Below, one piece after another: positions 7,257-16,407 of a DNA stretch of 64,000 nt. A model generated the notes under the pieces. That model searched no databases. It worked only from the letters and a program-made list of their open reading frames with translations, and was not told the origin of the DNA. The translations under genes and the position numbers were made by a program. Source of the DNA: Natrinema salaciae (GTDB lineage Archaea; Halobacteriota; Halobacteria; Halobacteriales; Natrialbaceae); NCBI RefSeq assembly GCF_900110865.1, contig NZ_FOFD01000007.1, forward strand, positions 1-64,000, in the 5' to 3' direction. Position 1 is the first letter of the stretch; each line of letters starts with the position of its first letter.

Positions 7257-7652
7257 GAGAGAACACCTCACGGCCGCCGCGGACAAGGAGAGCGCGATCG
7301 CGTGAGGGCGCGCTACGTGTCCGTTCGAGCGCCGAATACGCGTCACGGAGATGAACGGACGGAACGTGCTTCCGCGTGACGCCACAGCTACCACGAGATC
7401 GTCACCGACACCGCTGACGAGCGGTCCGTCGCGGGTACGGAAGTGCAAGGAGAGCGCCCTGCCCTTCAGGGAAGGGCCGAATCCGACACTCCCCTCCAGA
7501 AACCACCGACGATGTGTGACCCGCGACAGGCGTCGAACGGAGCCGGCCGCGACCGTGACGAGCAGGCGGCAGTATGCCGATCACTGTATCGAACCGCCGA
7601 CCGCCGAACTGGGTCAGTCGAACTCGAGTCCGGTGCGACGGGCGGACGGTCG
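7257..7652. other. Gap with possible IS200/IS605-type end remnant
   Basis: No gene is convincing here. At 7450-7490 the sequence GAGAGCGCCCTGCCCTTC, followed by a hairpin (7461-7477), resembles the 3' end of haloarchaeal TnpB-type elements as I remember them. No tnpA or tnpB reading frame survives around it. Confidence 0.25.
7461..7477. repeat. Perfect 7-bp stem hairpin
   Basis: GCCCTTC AGG GAAGGGC, a 7-bp perfect stem with a 3-nt loop. It lies in a gene-free stretch and may be the end structure of a lost insertion sequence. Confidence 0.4.
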
Positions 7653-7901
7653 CTATTCGGTGGCGTCGAGAAACTCGTCCAGCGTATCCGTGAGTTCGTC
7701 CACGGGTTCGTCGTTCTCCACGGTCGAGTACCGGACGATAATTACGTCTTTTTGATTCGTGTTTCGAGCCGAGTCGACTTCTTCGACTCCCCGCCAGATA
7801 CCGGTGACAGTAACGCGGCCGTGCGCAGAATGCGTGTACGTGTTGTCGCGCTCGACCATCCGGTCGGCCTCGGAACCGGGGAGGTCATCCGGATCTTCCA
7901 T
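7653..7901 (-). CDS. 82-aa acidic protein of unknown function
   Basis: Begins MEDPDDLPGSEADRM and has a beta-rich centre (HGRVTVTGIWRGVEEVDSA, KDVIIVRYSTVEND) and an acidic C-terminal helix (ELTDTLDEFLDATE). The composition is typical of a folded haloarchaeal cytoplasmic protein with no cysteines or membrane span. Not recognised. It may be co-directional with the small membrane gene further upstream at 8162, separated by 132 bp. Confidence 0.6.
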   Translation of the reverse strand: MEDPDDLPGSEADRMVERDNTYTHSAHGRVTVTGIWRGVEEVDSARNTNQKDVIIVRYSTVENDEPVDELTDTLDEFLDATE

Positions 7902-8033
7902 CGCCTCCCCCTACTGACTCCCGGCATAAAAAACTCATCGAGGAAATCACCGCCTCCCGGAGCGACGGTCGGGGTTCGAACGGCGAACCCTCGCTCGAGC
8001 GCGCGTCGAACGCGGCCACCTCGCGGAGCGTCG

Positions 8034-8162
8034 TCAGAAGAGGCCTCTGAAAAGCACGAGCGCGACGCCGGAGAGGATAATGAAACTGAGGAACCCGAAG
8101 AAAATGATTCCCGCTTGTCGTCCGGTGAGCGATTCACCATCGAGGAACTCGTCTGAAGGCAT
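8034..8162 (-). CDS. 42-aa single-span membrane protein, LTGRQA family
   Basis: Start chosen at ATG 8162, giving MPSDEFLDGESLTGRQAGII followed by a hydrophobic span to the C-terminus (residues 17-38, end LFRGLF). The same layout occurs at 46171-46383: an acidic opening, the motif (S/A)LTGRQA(G/A)IIFF and FL-x-x-IILS. Two copies in 38 kb with such conservation show this is a real gene family, although each protein is nearly all motif plus one membrane helix. Confidence 0.75.
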   Translation of the reverse strand: MPSDEFLDGESLTGRQAGIIFFGFLSFIILSGVALVLFRGLF

Positions 8163-8296
8163 GGTAGGTGCCTTCGCAACTCGTTCGCTTAAACATGATG
8201 GTCCAGTGAGTTGGCCGATCACGTGGGTGGGGGGTCTCGGCCGCGTCGGATCGCGAAGTATCCCTCACGCTCGAGTCGGACCGCGGAGACGGCTCG

Positions 8297-8488
8297 TTAC
8301 CCGCCCTCGAAATCCACCTCCGTGTCGTCCGCTGTATCGTCGACGAGTTCGAAGTCGGTCGAACCGCACGAGCATCCGTCCTGGCCGATCACACGGATCG
8401 TGTCGTCGGGCCATTGCCGCGCCGCGTAGACGGAGCCGCACGCGGTGCATGCCGCGAGCACCCGTGATACGTCGTCTTTGTGTGCCAT
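8297..8488 (-). CDS. 63-aa zinc-ribbon microprotein
   Basis: Start at ATG 8488 (MAHKDDVSRVLAACTACGSV). Two cysteine pairs, CTAC near residue 14 and CSC near residue 41 (GQDGCSCGSTDFEL), are separated by VYAARQWPDDTIRVI, the spacing of a treble-clef or rubredoxin-like zinc ribbon. The tail is acidic. An open frame continues upstream of this ATG for about 83 codons, but that part is low-complexity and lacks family likeness, so the short form is preferred. The role is unknown; such proteins often bind RNA or other proteins. Confidence 0.65.
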   Translation of the reverse strand: MAHKDDVSRVLAACTACGSVYAARQWPDDTIRVIGQDGCSCGSTDFELVDDTADDTEVDFEGG

Positions 8489-8809
8489 CCCCACCGGGAA
8501 ATCACAGAACTCCGGAATGAAGGTTTCCTCTTGGAGTACGGCGTCCCTGAAACTCACCCGCGGCGATACTAACTCGAGCACTGCGCCCGCGACCGTCGCT
8601 TCGGGGGCGCTCGTGGCGGCGTCCTCGATCGTGAGAGCCATCGGAATCGGTGTCGGTGACGCGGACATCGACGCCGCGGATACCGGTGCGGCGTGTGATC
8701 GCTCGGACCGCCCCAGGAGACCGGAACGATCGGTCACGACGCTGCTCGAGTCGGCCCGCCACGACGAGGGAGAGAACGCTGCCGGTAGCTGGTGGTCGGG
8801 AAATCGGAA
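8489..8809. other. Gap, no clear gene
   Basis: Frames are open on both strands, as is usual in this GC-rich DNA, but none has a natural amino-acid composition or recognisable motif. The minus-strand frame containing MALTIEDAATSAPEATV runs into the zinc-ribbon gene and could be an N-terminal extension of it, which I consider unlikely. Confidence 0.35.
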
Positions 8810-9205
8810 CTACTCGTTGAGATGACCGCGATACCCCTTGGGTTCGAAGCCGCGCCGACAGATCACGCGCTTGCGGCCGACGGTGATCGCGCTGATCTGG
8901 TCGTCGTCTTCCATGCGATCGATGACACCCTCGAGGCGCTCTCGGGACCAGCCGGTTTCCTCACGGACCGTCGATTGGTCGACGCGGCCGCCGCGTTTGA
9001 CGAGTAATCTGAGAACCTTGTCTTCGTCCGGAAGATCGCGTTCGTCGACGCCGTATTCGATCTCTTCGGCGTAGCTCAGCGTTTCGTCCTCGGCGTCGTC
9101 GTTCGATTCGTCGGCCGTCGTCGACGCGGACTCATCCGATGGGGACTCGTCTGCCGAGCCGCTCCAGAGAGACGAGAGGCGGGTCCAGAGTGTATTGAAT
9201 ACCAT
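8810..9205 (-). CDS. Winged-helix DNA-binding protein (DUF7343-like)
   Basis: Start set at ATG 9205 (MVFNTLWTRLSSLW), 131 aa. After an acidic Ser/Asp-rich linker (residues 16-55) a compact winged helix follows: DEDKVLRLLVKRGGRVDQST, VREETGWSRERLEGVIDRME, then the wing ISAITVGRKRVICRRGFEPK. The GGRVDQSTVREETGWS block matches the haloarchaeal DUF7343 helix-turn-helix. The short hydrophobic N-terminus might attach it to the membrane. Probable transcription regulator; target unknown. Confidence 0.7.
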   Translation of the reverse strand: MVFNTLWTRLSSLWSGSADESPSDESASTTADESNDDAEDETLSYAEEIEYGVDERDLPDEDKVLRLLVKRGGRVDQSTVREETGWSRERLEGVIDRMEDDDQISAITVGRKRVICRRGFEPKGYRGHLNE

Positions 9206-9553
9206 GTGTCGATCACGCTCCGTTGGGACTACCGCAGCTTGAACGTCCACCTACCTTGATTTTATGTTTTGAATGTGACATATATGTGTCCAGTTGATTA
9301 CGTCGTAACTATCGTGACGGGACCGTGGTCGAATAGCGACCGCCTTGCGACCCGCAAGTCAGTTATCACTTTCAGCGACCGACAGGCTCGCCGACCAACG
9401 CGACGCGACGAACCGTCGAACGTACCACACGTTCGATACCGCCGTCGTCTCCAGCTTCCGCCCGTCAGGGTCGCAATTGCGGATGGCTCGCACCATCGAC
9501 CGGCGACTCGAGCACCGGAGCGAACTCGGGACTCGGGATTCGGCGACACGGTT
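9206..9553. other. Gap, no clear gene
   Basis: The first 90 bp form the upstream region of the winged-helix gene (AT-rich, with TTTTATGTTTTGAATG near 9260-9276). The rest is GC-rich sequence in which open frames on both strands have shadow-like composition. This gap marks the change from worn accessory DNA to core genes. Confidence 0.4.
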
Positions 9554-10360
9554 TCAGCGGTCGCCCGATCCAACGGTCTCGTGGTACGACGCGGCGAGTT
9601 CGTCGAGGGCCTCGTGGTGATTCGTCGAGTGCGGTGCAGTCAGCGGCGAGACGCTGATACGGCCCTCGACGACGGCGCGACGGTCCGTTCCATCGGGGTC
9701 CGGGAGCGAGTCGGGATCCATATCGTCCCAGACGCGATCGTGGAGCGAGACGTGTGTCCCGTCGCGCTCGGCGTCCATCTCGTACCGTTTCGAGGGACGC
9801 GTGATCTCGACCGGTGCAGGTCCACCGTCCGGCAGCGGGACGTTGACGTTGAGGTAGGCCGCCTGTTCGAAGACGCCCGCCTCGAGCGCGTGTTCTGCGA
9901 GGTAACTCGTCACGCGGGCCGCCTCGGCGTACTCGTCGGCCGTCACCTCGACCTCCGCGAACGGCGCGTCGTCGATGGGAACGTACAGCGACGTCGCGAT
10001 CGCAGGGACGTCGAAGAAGGCGGCCTCGACGGCCGCGCTGATCGTTCCCGAGCGTCCGAGGACGTACTCGCCGAGGTTCGCGCCCTTGTTACAGCCCGCG
10101 ACGACCAGGTCGGGAAACGGGCCGAGTTCGGCGAGGCCGGCGACGACGCAGTCGGCGGGGGTTCCGTGGACCGCGTACCCCAGCTCGCGCTCGTCGACTT
10201 CGACTTCGTGCGAGAGCGACCGGCCGCAAGCGCTCCGGTCGTCGGCCGGCGCAACGACGGTCACGTTGGCGTGTTCGGAGAGGGCATCGTACAGCGCCCG
10301 GATACCGGTGCTGTCGATCCCGTCGTCGTTGGTCAACAGGATCTCGAGGTCGTCGCTCAT
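9554..10360 (-). CDS. surE: 5'/3'-nucleotidase SurE
   Basis: 268 aa, the usual SurE length. ATG 10360 gives MSDDLEILLTNDDGIDSTGI, where the NDDG aspartates bind the divalent metal; the Ser/Asn metal ligands follow in DRSACGRSLSH and VAGCNKGANLGEYVLGRSGT. SurE removes the phosphate from nucleoside monophosphates (and sometimes polyphosphate) in the cytoplasm. It lies 50 bp downstream of the Rsm22-like gene and may be the last gene of its transcript. Confidence 0.95.
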   Translation of the reverse strand: MSDDLEILLTNDDGIDSTGIRALYDALSEHANVTVVAPADDRSACGRSLSHEVEVDERELGYAVHGTPADCVVAGLAELGPFPDLVVAGCNKGANLGEYVLGRSGTISAAVEAAFFDVPAIATSLYVPIDDAPFAEVEVTADEYAEAARVTSYLAEHALEAGVFEQAAYLNVNVPLPDGGPAPVEITRPSKRYEMDAERDGTHVSLHDRVWDDMDPDSLPDPDGTDRRAVVEGRISVSPLTAPHSTNHHEALDELAASYHETVGSGDR

Positions 10361-10410
10361 GTCACCGCGGTCGGGCGGCGGTGCGAAAAGCCCACCGCTT
10401 CCGTCCTCGC

Positions 10411-11952
10411 TCAGCCGATCCGATCGACGATCGTCTCCTCGTCGACGACCAGGTTGTACGCCGCCTCGTCGTCGTTCCAGAGCGCGAGGATCCCCTCGAA
10501 CGAACAGAGATCCCCGTAGTCGGCCTCGAGCAGGGGGCGATTGAGCGCGGTCTCGGTCGTGACGACCGCGTAGTGATCGACCGCCTCGCTGCCGTCGCTG
10601 ATCTTGAACAGGGGGTTCGACCGCCCGCCGCGGCCGCCGGTCTCGTCGTCGGCGAGCGAGCGGCTGAGCTTCGCCGCGACGAGGTCGATCCGGTTCGTCA
10701 CGTGGCGCTCCATCTCGGCCATCTTCGCCCACTCGTCGGTCTCGAGCGCCGTCTCGATCCGCCGCCGGCCGTCGAGCCGGAGCTGCGAGTAGGAAAACTG
10801 GACGTCGACGTTGACGAACTCGCCGGGCGTGTGGTCCTCGTCGTCGGGCGGCGCGGCGTCGTCGAGCCGCCGCTGGAACGCGGGCACGGCCAGATCCGGC
10901 CGGACGTCGAACGACCAGCCCCGATCCGACGGCCGTTCGCCCGGCCAGAGCCGGACCGTGGGGCCGTAAACGGTCACCTCGCCGCGCCGGCGGGCGGCCG
11001 CGTCCCCAGCGGTCGCGTCGACGGCCACGTTCGCCCGTTCTCGGAGTCGTTCGTCCTCGAGTTCGCGCTCGATCTCGCGCAGTCCCACGCTGGTGTTCTT
11101 GTCCGCGGGGGCCATCGCGAGGAACGTTCCGTCCGGCGCGAGAGTCTCGAGGTACGACCGCGCGACCGAGACCGGATCGTCGAGTTCGCTCAGGACGTTA
11201 CAGCAGAGGACGAGGTCGAATCCGTCCGCGGAACGCCGCTCGCCGTCGTCATCGCCGACGGGCTCCCTCGAAGCGAACGCCTCCGCGGTCGTCCGGTGGA
11301 TCGTCGTGTGGACGTTCCGGCCGGTCTCCGCGAGCAGGTCCTCGAGCACGTCCGCGGCCGCGCTGGGCTCGACGGCGTGGTACTCGAGCAGGGCGTCGTC
11401 GGGGAGGTAGTCACAGAGCCCGAGCGCGGGGCCGCCGACGCCCGCCCCGACGTCGAGTACCCGGAGGTCGCGATCCAGCAGGCCCCGGTCGGCGAGGTCG
11501 TCGAGCGCGTACTGCACCGCCGCGTAGTAGCCCGGCAAGTGGTAGATCGCGTAGCCCGCCGCGACGTCCTCGTCGTACTCGACCGGGCGGCCGTCGAGGT
11601 ACTGCGATTTGAACCGGCGGATCGTCGATCGGAGCAGGTCGCCCGACGCGCCGTCGTGCCAGTTCGGCCCGTACCAGTCGGCGAGCAGGTCCTCGAGGCG
11701 ACGCTCGTACGCGGCGGGGAACCGCTCGACCGGTCCACGGAGGGGCCGGACGGGCTCGTCGTCGACGGGGACGAACGTGCCGTCGTCGCGTTCGATCAGG
11801 CCGAGTATCGCGGCGTCCTCCCGGAGGTGTTGTCGGACGACGGCCGGATGCGGGTTCCCCTCGACGTACTCGCAGATCTCCTCGGGGTCGATCGGCCGGA
11901 CGTTGCGCAGGTACTTCGCGTTCGATCGGATCGCCTCTCGCTGATCGGTCAC
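10411..11952 (-). CDS. Rsm22-family SAM-dependent methyltransferase
   Basis: 513 aa. An N-terminal helical region (residues 1-130, with FKSQYLDGRPVEYDEDVAAGY) precedes a Rossmann methyltransferase core starting VLDVGAGVGGPALGLCDYLP at about 166-185, with the acidic strand end HAVEPS near 204 and LCCNVLSELDD near 260 as post-motifs. A C-terminal beta domain carries the ribosome-associated part. The family includes mitochondrial Rsm22/METTL17, a small-subunit ribosome assembly factor, so a role in rRNA modification or subunit assembly is inferred. Its start overlaps the end of the TyrA gene by 4 nt (ATGA). Confidence 0.8.
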   Translation of the reverse strand: MTDQREAIRSNAKYLRNVRPIDPEEICEYVEGNPHPAVVRQHLREDAAILGLIERDDGTFVPVDDEPVRPLRGPVERFPAAYERRLEDLLADWYGPNWHDGASGDLLRSTIRRFKSQYLDGRPVEYDEDVAAGYAIYHLPGYYAAVQYALDDLADRGLLDRDLRVLDVGAGVGGPALGLCDYLPDDALLEYHAVEPSAAADVLEDLLAETGRNVHTTIHRTTAEAFASREPVGDDDGERRSADGFDLVLCCNVLSELDDPVSVARSYLETLAPDGTFLAMAPADKNTSVGLREIERELEDERLRERANVAVDATAGDAAARRRGEVTVYGPTVRLWPGERPSDRGWSFDVRPDLAVPAFQRRLDDAAPPDDEDHTPGEFVNVDVQFSYSQLRLDGRRRIETALETDEWAKMAEMERHVTNRIDLVAAKLSRSLADDETGGRGGRSNPLFKISDGSEAVDHYAVVTTETALNRPLLEADYGDLCSFEGILALWNDDEAAYNLVVDEETIVDRIG

Positions 11953-12716
11953 TCGCGATCACCCCGTCGGTCGTCGGGTCCGCCGTGCCAGTTCGCCGCC
12001 GCCTCTCGGTACAGCGATTCGAGACCGTCGGTGTCGGCGGCGGCGATCTCGGCCGCGGCGTCGGCGACCGCGTCCGCACCGTCGAACGTCGCCTGAATGT
12101 CGGCGTAGACTCGCGGCGTGCCGCCGGTCACCTGTCGGGCGAGCCGGCGGAGCTCTTCGTAGATCGGCGTCTCGAACCCGTCGGGGACCGACTCGGCCGC
12201 GAGGGCGAACGAGAGAACCGCGGCGTGGGTCGCCGCCTGCACCGTCTCCATGGCCTCGTCGTGTTCCCCCGCCGTCGTCTCGAGCAACGCGTTCCCGCGG
12301 GTCTCGAGCCCGGCGAGGAGGTCGTCCGTCGTCGGCCCCGCTCGATCGCGAACGACGGCGATGGTACCGGGTGCCCGTTCGGGCGCGAAAAGCGGGTGCA
12401 AACTCGCCCGTTCCGCGGTCGGTGCGTGACGCTCCATCGCCTCGAGTGCGGGTTCCATCACGCCCGAAACGTCGACGATCGCTCGCTCGGCCCGATCGGC
12501 CTGGTCGGCGATCGCGTCGGTCACGTGCGTCATCGGAACCGCGAGACAGACGACGTCGTACGTCGCCCCGCCCTCGAGGTCCGCGACGGCTCCTCCGACC
12601 GCATCGGCCGCGGCGGCCGCCGCGTCTCGGTCCACGTCGGCGAACGCGACTCGGCCGTCGACCGCACCGCCGAACCACGTCCCCATGGCCCCCGCGCCGA
12701 CGATCAGTACGTCCAT
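11949..12716 (-). CDS. tyrA: Prephenate dehydrogenase-type protein (TyrA)
   Basis: 255 aa from ATG 12716 (an in-frame GTG lies 9 nt earlier). It opens with the NAD-binding loop MDVLIVGAGAMGTWFGG, followed by CLAVPMTHVTDAIAD, the strand VDVSGVMEPALEAM, and SLHPLFAPE, the SxHP-type motif of TyrA proteins. The C-terminal half is helical. It would oxidise prephenate or arogenate toward tyrosine. It is the first gene of a translationally coupled pair with the Rsm22-like methyltransferase. Confidence 0.85.
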   Translation of the reverse strand: MDVLIVGAGAMGTWFGGAVDGRVAFADVDRDAAAAAADAVGGAVADLEGGATYDVVCLAVPMTHVTDAIADQADRAERAIVDVSGVMEPALEAMERHAPTAERASLHPLFAPERAPGTIAVVRDRAGPTTDDLLAGLETRGNALLETTAGEHDEAMETVQAATHAAVLSFALAAESVPDGFETPIYEELRRLARQVTGGTPRVYADIQATFDGADAVADAAAEIAAADTDGLESLYREAAANWHGGPDDRRGDRE

Positions 12717-12886
12717 CGCTGGCACCTACCTGCCGACGTTGCAAAAGCCGTTCGATCGACCGCCTCGCCGGACTGTTCGTCGGCTCGAGCAATCACGGTG
12801 ATGGCGTCGGCCGCCGGTTCCGAGAACGCCAGTCCCCGTCTCGGCCGGAAAGTGGAGTCGGCTCGTCTCCGGTCGAATCGGACGGC

Positions 12887-13597
12887 TCAGTGTTCGTGAT
12901 CGTGGCTGTCGCCTGCCGTTTCGTTTCCGTCGGTTCCGGCGCCGTCACCCTCCTCGAGCACCGTGCGAACCTGCTCGTTGTATCGCTCGAGCTGGTCGAT
13001 AGCTGCGTCGGGCCGGTCGTCAGCGGGGGGCGCAAGACCGGGTTGATCGTCCGGAGCTGGCCAGCCGACGACGACGGTCCCGATCATTCCCGCTCCTTCG
13101 TGGGGGGTGCAGGCGTAGTCGTAGACGCCCTCGACGTCGAACGTCCGCTCGAACGTGTCACCTTCGTCGCTCAGGAGGTCGCTAGCCCAGGGCTCGGCCC
13201 CGTCGGGGATTCGTTGCTGGTCACCGTGCGTTTCCGGATGGTACGCGGTCGTATCGTGAGAGCCCGATTTCAGCACCCATCTGACGGTTCCCCCGCTCTC
13301 GACGTGGACCACGTGAGGGCCGAAGTGCTTGCCGTCGTCGTTCGTTACCATTTCGACCTCGATCTCGGCGACCGGCTTCCCCACTTCGTGCTCGGTCTCG
13401 TGGTCGTGACTCTCGTGGTCGTCGGTCCCCTCGTTGTCGTCCGAGTCGTCAGTGTCGTCCGAGTCGGACTCGTTCGGCTCGTCCGACCCCTCCGACGATT
13501 CGTCGCCGCCGAGGCATCCTGCAATACCCAGCGTGAGAACGCTCCCACCGGACACCAGAAGTCTCCGACGCCGAACCGATGATTCAGTTGTATTCAT
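12887..13597 (-). CDS. Halocyanin-like blue-copper Tat lipoprotein
   Basis: 236 aa. A twin-arginine signal (VRRRRLLVSGGSVLTLG) with lipobox IAGC anchors it outside the cell. An acidic linker is rich in His (DHESHDHETEHE). The cupredoxin domain shows copper ligands: His in KSGSHDTTAYH and Cys, His and Met in YACTPHEGAGM, with the plastocyanin spacing C-x2-H-x4-M. A second His cluster ends the protein (GDSHDHEH). It should carry electrons in the extracytoplasmic part of respiration; the His-rich ends may load or buffer metal. A TATA-like box (TTTTTATAC, plus strand 13626-13634) lies about 30 nt upstream. Confidence 0.85.
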   Translation of the reverse strand: MNTTESSVRRRRLLVSGGSVLTLGIAGCLGGDESSEGSDEPNESDSDDTDDSDDNEGTDDHESHDHETEHEVGKPVAEIEVEMVTNDDGKHFGPHVVHVESGGTVRWVLKSGSHDTTAYHPETHGDQQRIPDGAEPWASDLLSDEGDTFERTFDVEGVYDYACTPHEGAGMIGTVVVGWPAPDDQPGLAPPADDRPDAAIDQLERYNEQVRTVLEEGDGAGTDGNETAGDSHDHEH

Positions 13598-13845
13598 GTG
13601 TCTATCTCGCTCCAGGGTGAAGGACGTATAAAAATAAATGGTTACTATCTGTCAACGAAACTGTTTATGAGAGTGCTATACACAGTATTTCCGTCGCAGC
13701 GAACCCACGTTCGTGTTGGACCCGTTCTCGCTGCGATGTGCGACGATCCACTCCGGTCGATATCGCGGCGTCGCGCTCCCTGCGGCCTCGGTGACCGACG
13801 CTGATAGTGCTCGGGTTCTTGAGGATGCAGCCCCGAACGGGAACT

Positions 13846-14892
13846 ATGACGCGAATCGGAATCGTCGGCGCGGGCGTGGCCGCCGCCGCCGCGGCCGCCA
13901 GCCTCGAGGACGGCCTCGACGACACCGAGACGACGGTGCTCGAGAAGTCCCGCGGCGTCTGCGGGCGGGCCGCGACGAGGCGTCGCGACGACGTCGTCTA
14001 CGACTACGGCGCGAACTACATCAGACCCGACGACGAGCGGGTAGTCGAGCTACTGACCGAGACGCTGGACACGGAGGGATTGGTCGACATTGGGGACCCG
14101 ATCTGGACGTTCGACGGCGCGGGAACGATTTCCGAGGGGGACGGTCGCGACGACCAGAAGTGGACCTACCGCCGAGGGCTGACCCAGGTCGCAAAGCGGC
14201 TGTTCGCCCGCACCGACGCGACCGTCCACCGCGCAACGCGAGTGACGACGCTCCACCGAACCGACGACGAGACCGGTCGCTGGTCGCTCGAGGACGCCGA
14301 CGGAACTCGCTGGGGCCCCTTCGACAGCCTCCTCCTGAACCCGCCGGCACCGCAGACCGCCGAACTGCTGCGGTCGGCCGACTGGGACGCCGACGTTCGC
14401 GACTCCCTCGCGGACGCCGTCGACTCCGTCCCCTTTCGGACGGTCTGGACCGGCGTCTTCCACTACCCGTTCGAACTCGAGTGGCCCTACTACGCGCTGG
14501 TCAACACGGACAAGGCGCACGAGATCGGCTGGATCGCCCGCGAGGAGTGCAAACCCGGACACGTCCCCGACGGCGAGTCGTTGCTGGTCGTCCAGGCGAA
14601 CCACGAGTGGTCGGTCGATCGGTACGACGACCCACCGGCCGAGACGCTCGAGGCGCTCGCCGAACTGACCGCCGACCTCCTCGAGGACGACCGCCTGCGC
14701 GAACCGGACTGGTCCGATCACCAGGGCTGGCGGTACGCGTTACCGGAAGGCGGCGTCCCCCGCGAACCCCTGCGGCGCGCCGAAGACGAGGGGCTGTACT
14801 GCCTCGGCGACTGGGTCGCCGGCGAGGGCCGACTCCACGTGGCCCTCGGGAACGGGCTCGAAGTCGCCGACCGGATCGCGGACGCCGACTGA
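13846..14892 (+). CDS. FAD-dependent oxidoreductase (renalase-like)
   Basis: 348 aa from ATG 13846, chosen because MTRIGIVGAGVAAAAAAASL puts the Rossmann GxGxxA at the very N-terminus, 13 codons inside a longer open frame. It continues VLEKSRGVCGRAATRR and YDYGANYI, the GG/R motif and substrate-loop pattern of the amine oxidase/renalase group, and ends with the FAD-closing segment GLYCLGDWVAGEGRLHVALG. Substrate unknown. Convergent with trkA, 11 bp apart. Confidence 0.8.
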   Translation: MTRIGIVGAGVAAAAAAASLEDGLDDTETTVLEKSRGVCGRAATRRRDDVVYDYGANYIRPDDERVVELLTETLDTEGLVDIGDPIWTFDGAGTISEGDGRDDQKWTYRRGLTQVAKRLFARTDATVHRATRVTTLHRTDDETGRWSLEDADGTRWGPFDSLLLNPPAPQTAELLRSADWDADVRDSLADAVDSVPFRTVWTGVFHYPFELEWPYYALVNTDKAHEIGWIAREECKPGHVPDGESLLVVQANHEWSVDRYDDPPAETLEALAELTADLLEDDRLREPDWSDHQGWRYALPEGGVPREPLRRAEDEGLYCLGDWVAGEGRLHVALGNGLEVADRIADAD

Positions 14893-14903
14893 GCGAACGC
14901 GTC

Positions 14904-16241
14904 TCACATCGCCGACGTGACCGCGTCTAACACCGCCGTATCGACGAAGAGGACCACGTGGTCGCCGCCCCGGACGACCGTCTCGCCCCGCGGCGTGATC
15001 AGCTCGCCGTCGCGGCTGATCGCGCCGATAACGACGCCGTCCGGTAGCTCGCCCATCGCGTCCTGAATCCGCGTCTCGAAGAGCACGCTGTCGGCTTCGA
15101 CCTCGATCTCGAGGACCTCGGCCCGGTCGGACTCGAGCATGGCGACGTTTTCGGTCCGCTGCTCCCGGGTGAATCGAGTGATCTCCTCGGACGTGACGAG
15201 TCGGGGATTGACGCCGACGTCGATCCCGACCGTCTCGAAGAGGTCGACGTACTCGCCGGACTCGACGATCCCGATGGTACGCTGGACGCCGAGCCGTTTC
15301 GCCAGCAGGGAGACGAGCAAGTTCTTCTCGTCGCTCTCGAGGGTGGCGACGACGATGTCGGATTCGTCGACGTGCTCTCTGACGAGGAAATCGATGTCCG
15401 TCGCGTCGCTCTGCAGGACCAGCGTCCCCGGGAGCCGCTCGGCCAGGTCCCGTGCCCGAGCGGGATCCCGTTCGACCAGTCGCGGCTCGAGCCCGTCCGC
15501 CTCGAAGAGCCGCGCCGTCTGGTAGCCGATCTCGGTGCCGCCGACGACGACGATCTCGTTGGCGTCCTCGAGCGTCGGTTCGGGCGTCAACGAGCTCGCG
15601 AACGCCCGGACGCTCTCCCGAGAGCCGATGACGACGGCGGCATCGCCGTCGTTGATGACCGTGTCGCCGCGGGGGACGATGACATCGTCGTCGCGCAGCA
15701 GGGCCGCGAAGGTCAACGACTCGAAGCGGTCGGCCTCGGAGACGGTCTCGCCGGCGATGGGGCTGTCCGCTCCGACTTCGAACTCGGCCATCCGGACGAG
15801 TCCGTCGGCGAACGTTTCGACGTCGTGTGCGCCGGGCAGACCGGCGATTCGGACGATCGTTTCGGCGGTCTGCAGGTCGGTACAGACCATGAAATCGACG
15901 CCGAACGCGCCCTCGGACTGCTCCCACGTCCGGAGGAGGTTCGGCTTCCTGACGCGGGCGATCGTGAACGGATCGCTGACCGCCTTCGCCGCCCCGCAGA
16001 TGACGATATTCGTCTCGTCGACGTCGGTACTCGCGATGACCAGATCGGCGTTCTCGATGCCGGCGTCCCGCAACGTCCCGATCGACGTGCCGTCGCCCTG
16101 AATCGCCAGCACGTCGTGGGAATAGGTGATATCGTCGATCCGGTCGGCGTTCGTGTCGACGACCACGACGTGATGCTCGTCGTCCAGACTGGCGGCGATG
16201 TTCGATCCGACCTCGCCCGCGCCGATGACGAGGGCGCGCAC
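14904..16241 (-). CDS. trkA: Trk potassium uptake regulatory protein TrkA
   Basis: 445 aa with the duplicated RCK layout. Rossmann domain 1 opens VRALVIGAGEVGSNIAASL and domain 2 with EIVVVGGTEIGYQTARLF near residue 225; each is followed by a TrkA-C domain, the second ending PRGETVVRGGDHVVLFV. It binds NAD(H) at the membrane face and gates a Trk/Ktr potassium channel; no TrkH gene is in the window. GTG 16241 is preferred over GTG 16256, because GGTGA lies 8 nt before it and family members begin at this point. Confidence 0.92.
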   Translation of the reverse strand: MRALVIGAGEVGSNIAASLDDEHHVVVVDTNADRIDDITYSHDVLAIQGDGTSIGTLRDAGIENADLVIASTDVDETNIVICGAAKAVSDPFTIARVRKPNLLRTWEQSEGAFGVDFMVCTDLQTAETIVRIAGLPGAHDVETFADGLVRMAEFEVGADSPIAGETVSEADRFESLTFAALLRDDDVIVPRGDTVINDGDAAVVIGSRESVRAFASSLTPEPTLEDANEIVVVGGTEIGYQTARLFEADGLEPRLVERDPARARDLAERLPGTLVLQSDATDIDFLVREHVDESDIVVATLESDEKNLLVSLLAKRLGVQRTIGIVESGEYVDLFETVGIDVGVNPRLVTSEEITRFTREQRTENVAMLESDRAEVLEIEVEADSVLFETRIQDAMGELPDGVVIGAISRDGELITPRGETVVRGGDHVVLFVDTAVLDAVTSAM

Positions 16242-16407
16242 TAGCGTTTCACCCACGTGTAACGCGGACTCGAACGGCCGCTACTGCCGGACATATCTGG
16301 TGTATCGCCGCCGAGCAGTAAGTGGGTTTGGCCTGATCCTGATCGAGGGACGAACGGTTCGGCGTCGACGAACTCGAGGCTGACCGCGGGGGCAGCGAAC
16401 CGGTCCG

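Noticed and set aside
7450-7490. An intact IS200/IS605 element or TnpB guide-RNA end
   Set aside because: Only a short hairpin-like stretch resembles such an end; no tnpA or tnpB reading frame survives, so it is reported only as a weak possibility.
10381-12096. A 571-codon plus-strand frame over the Rsm22-like gene
   Set aside because: Antisense shadow of a recognised methyltransferase; no family pattern.
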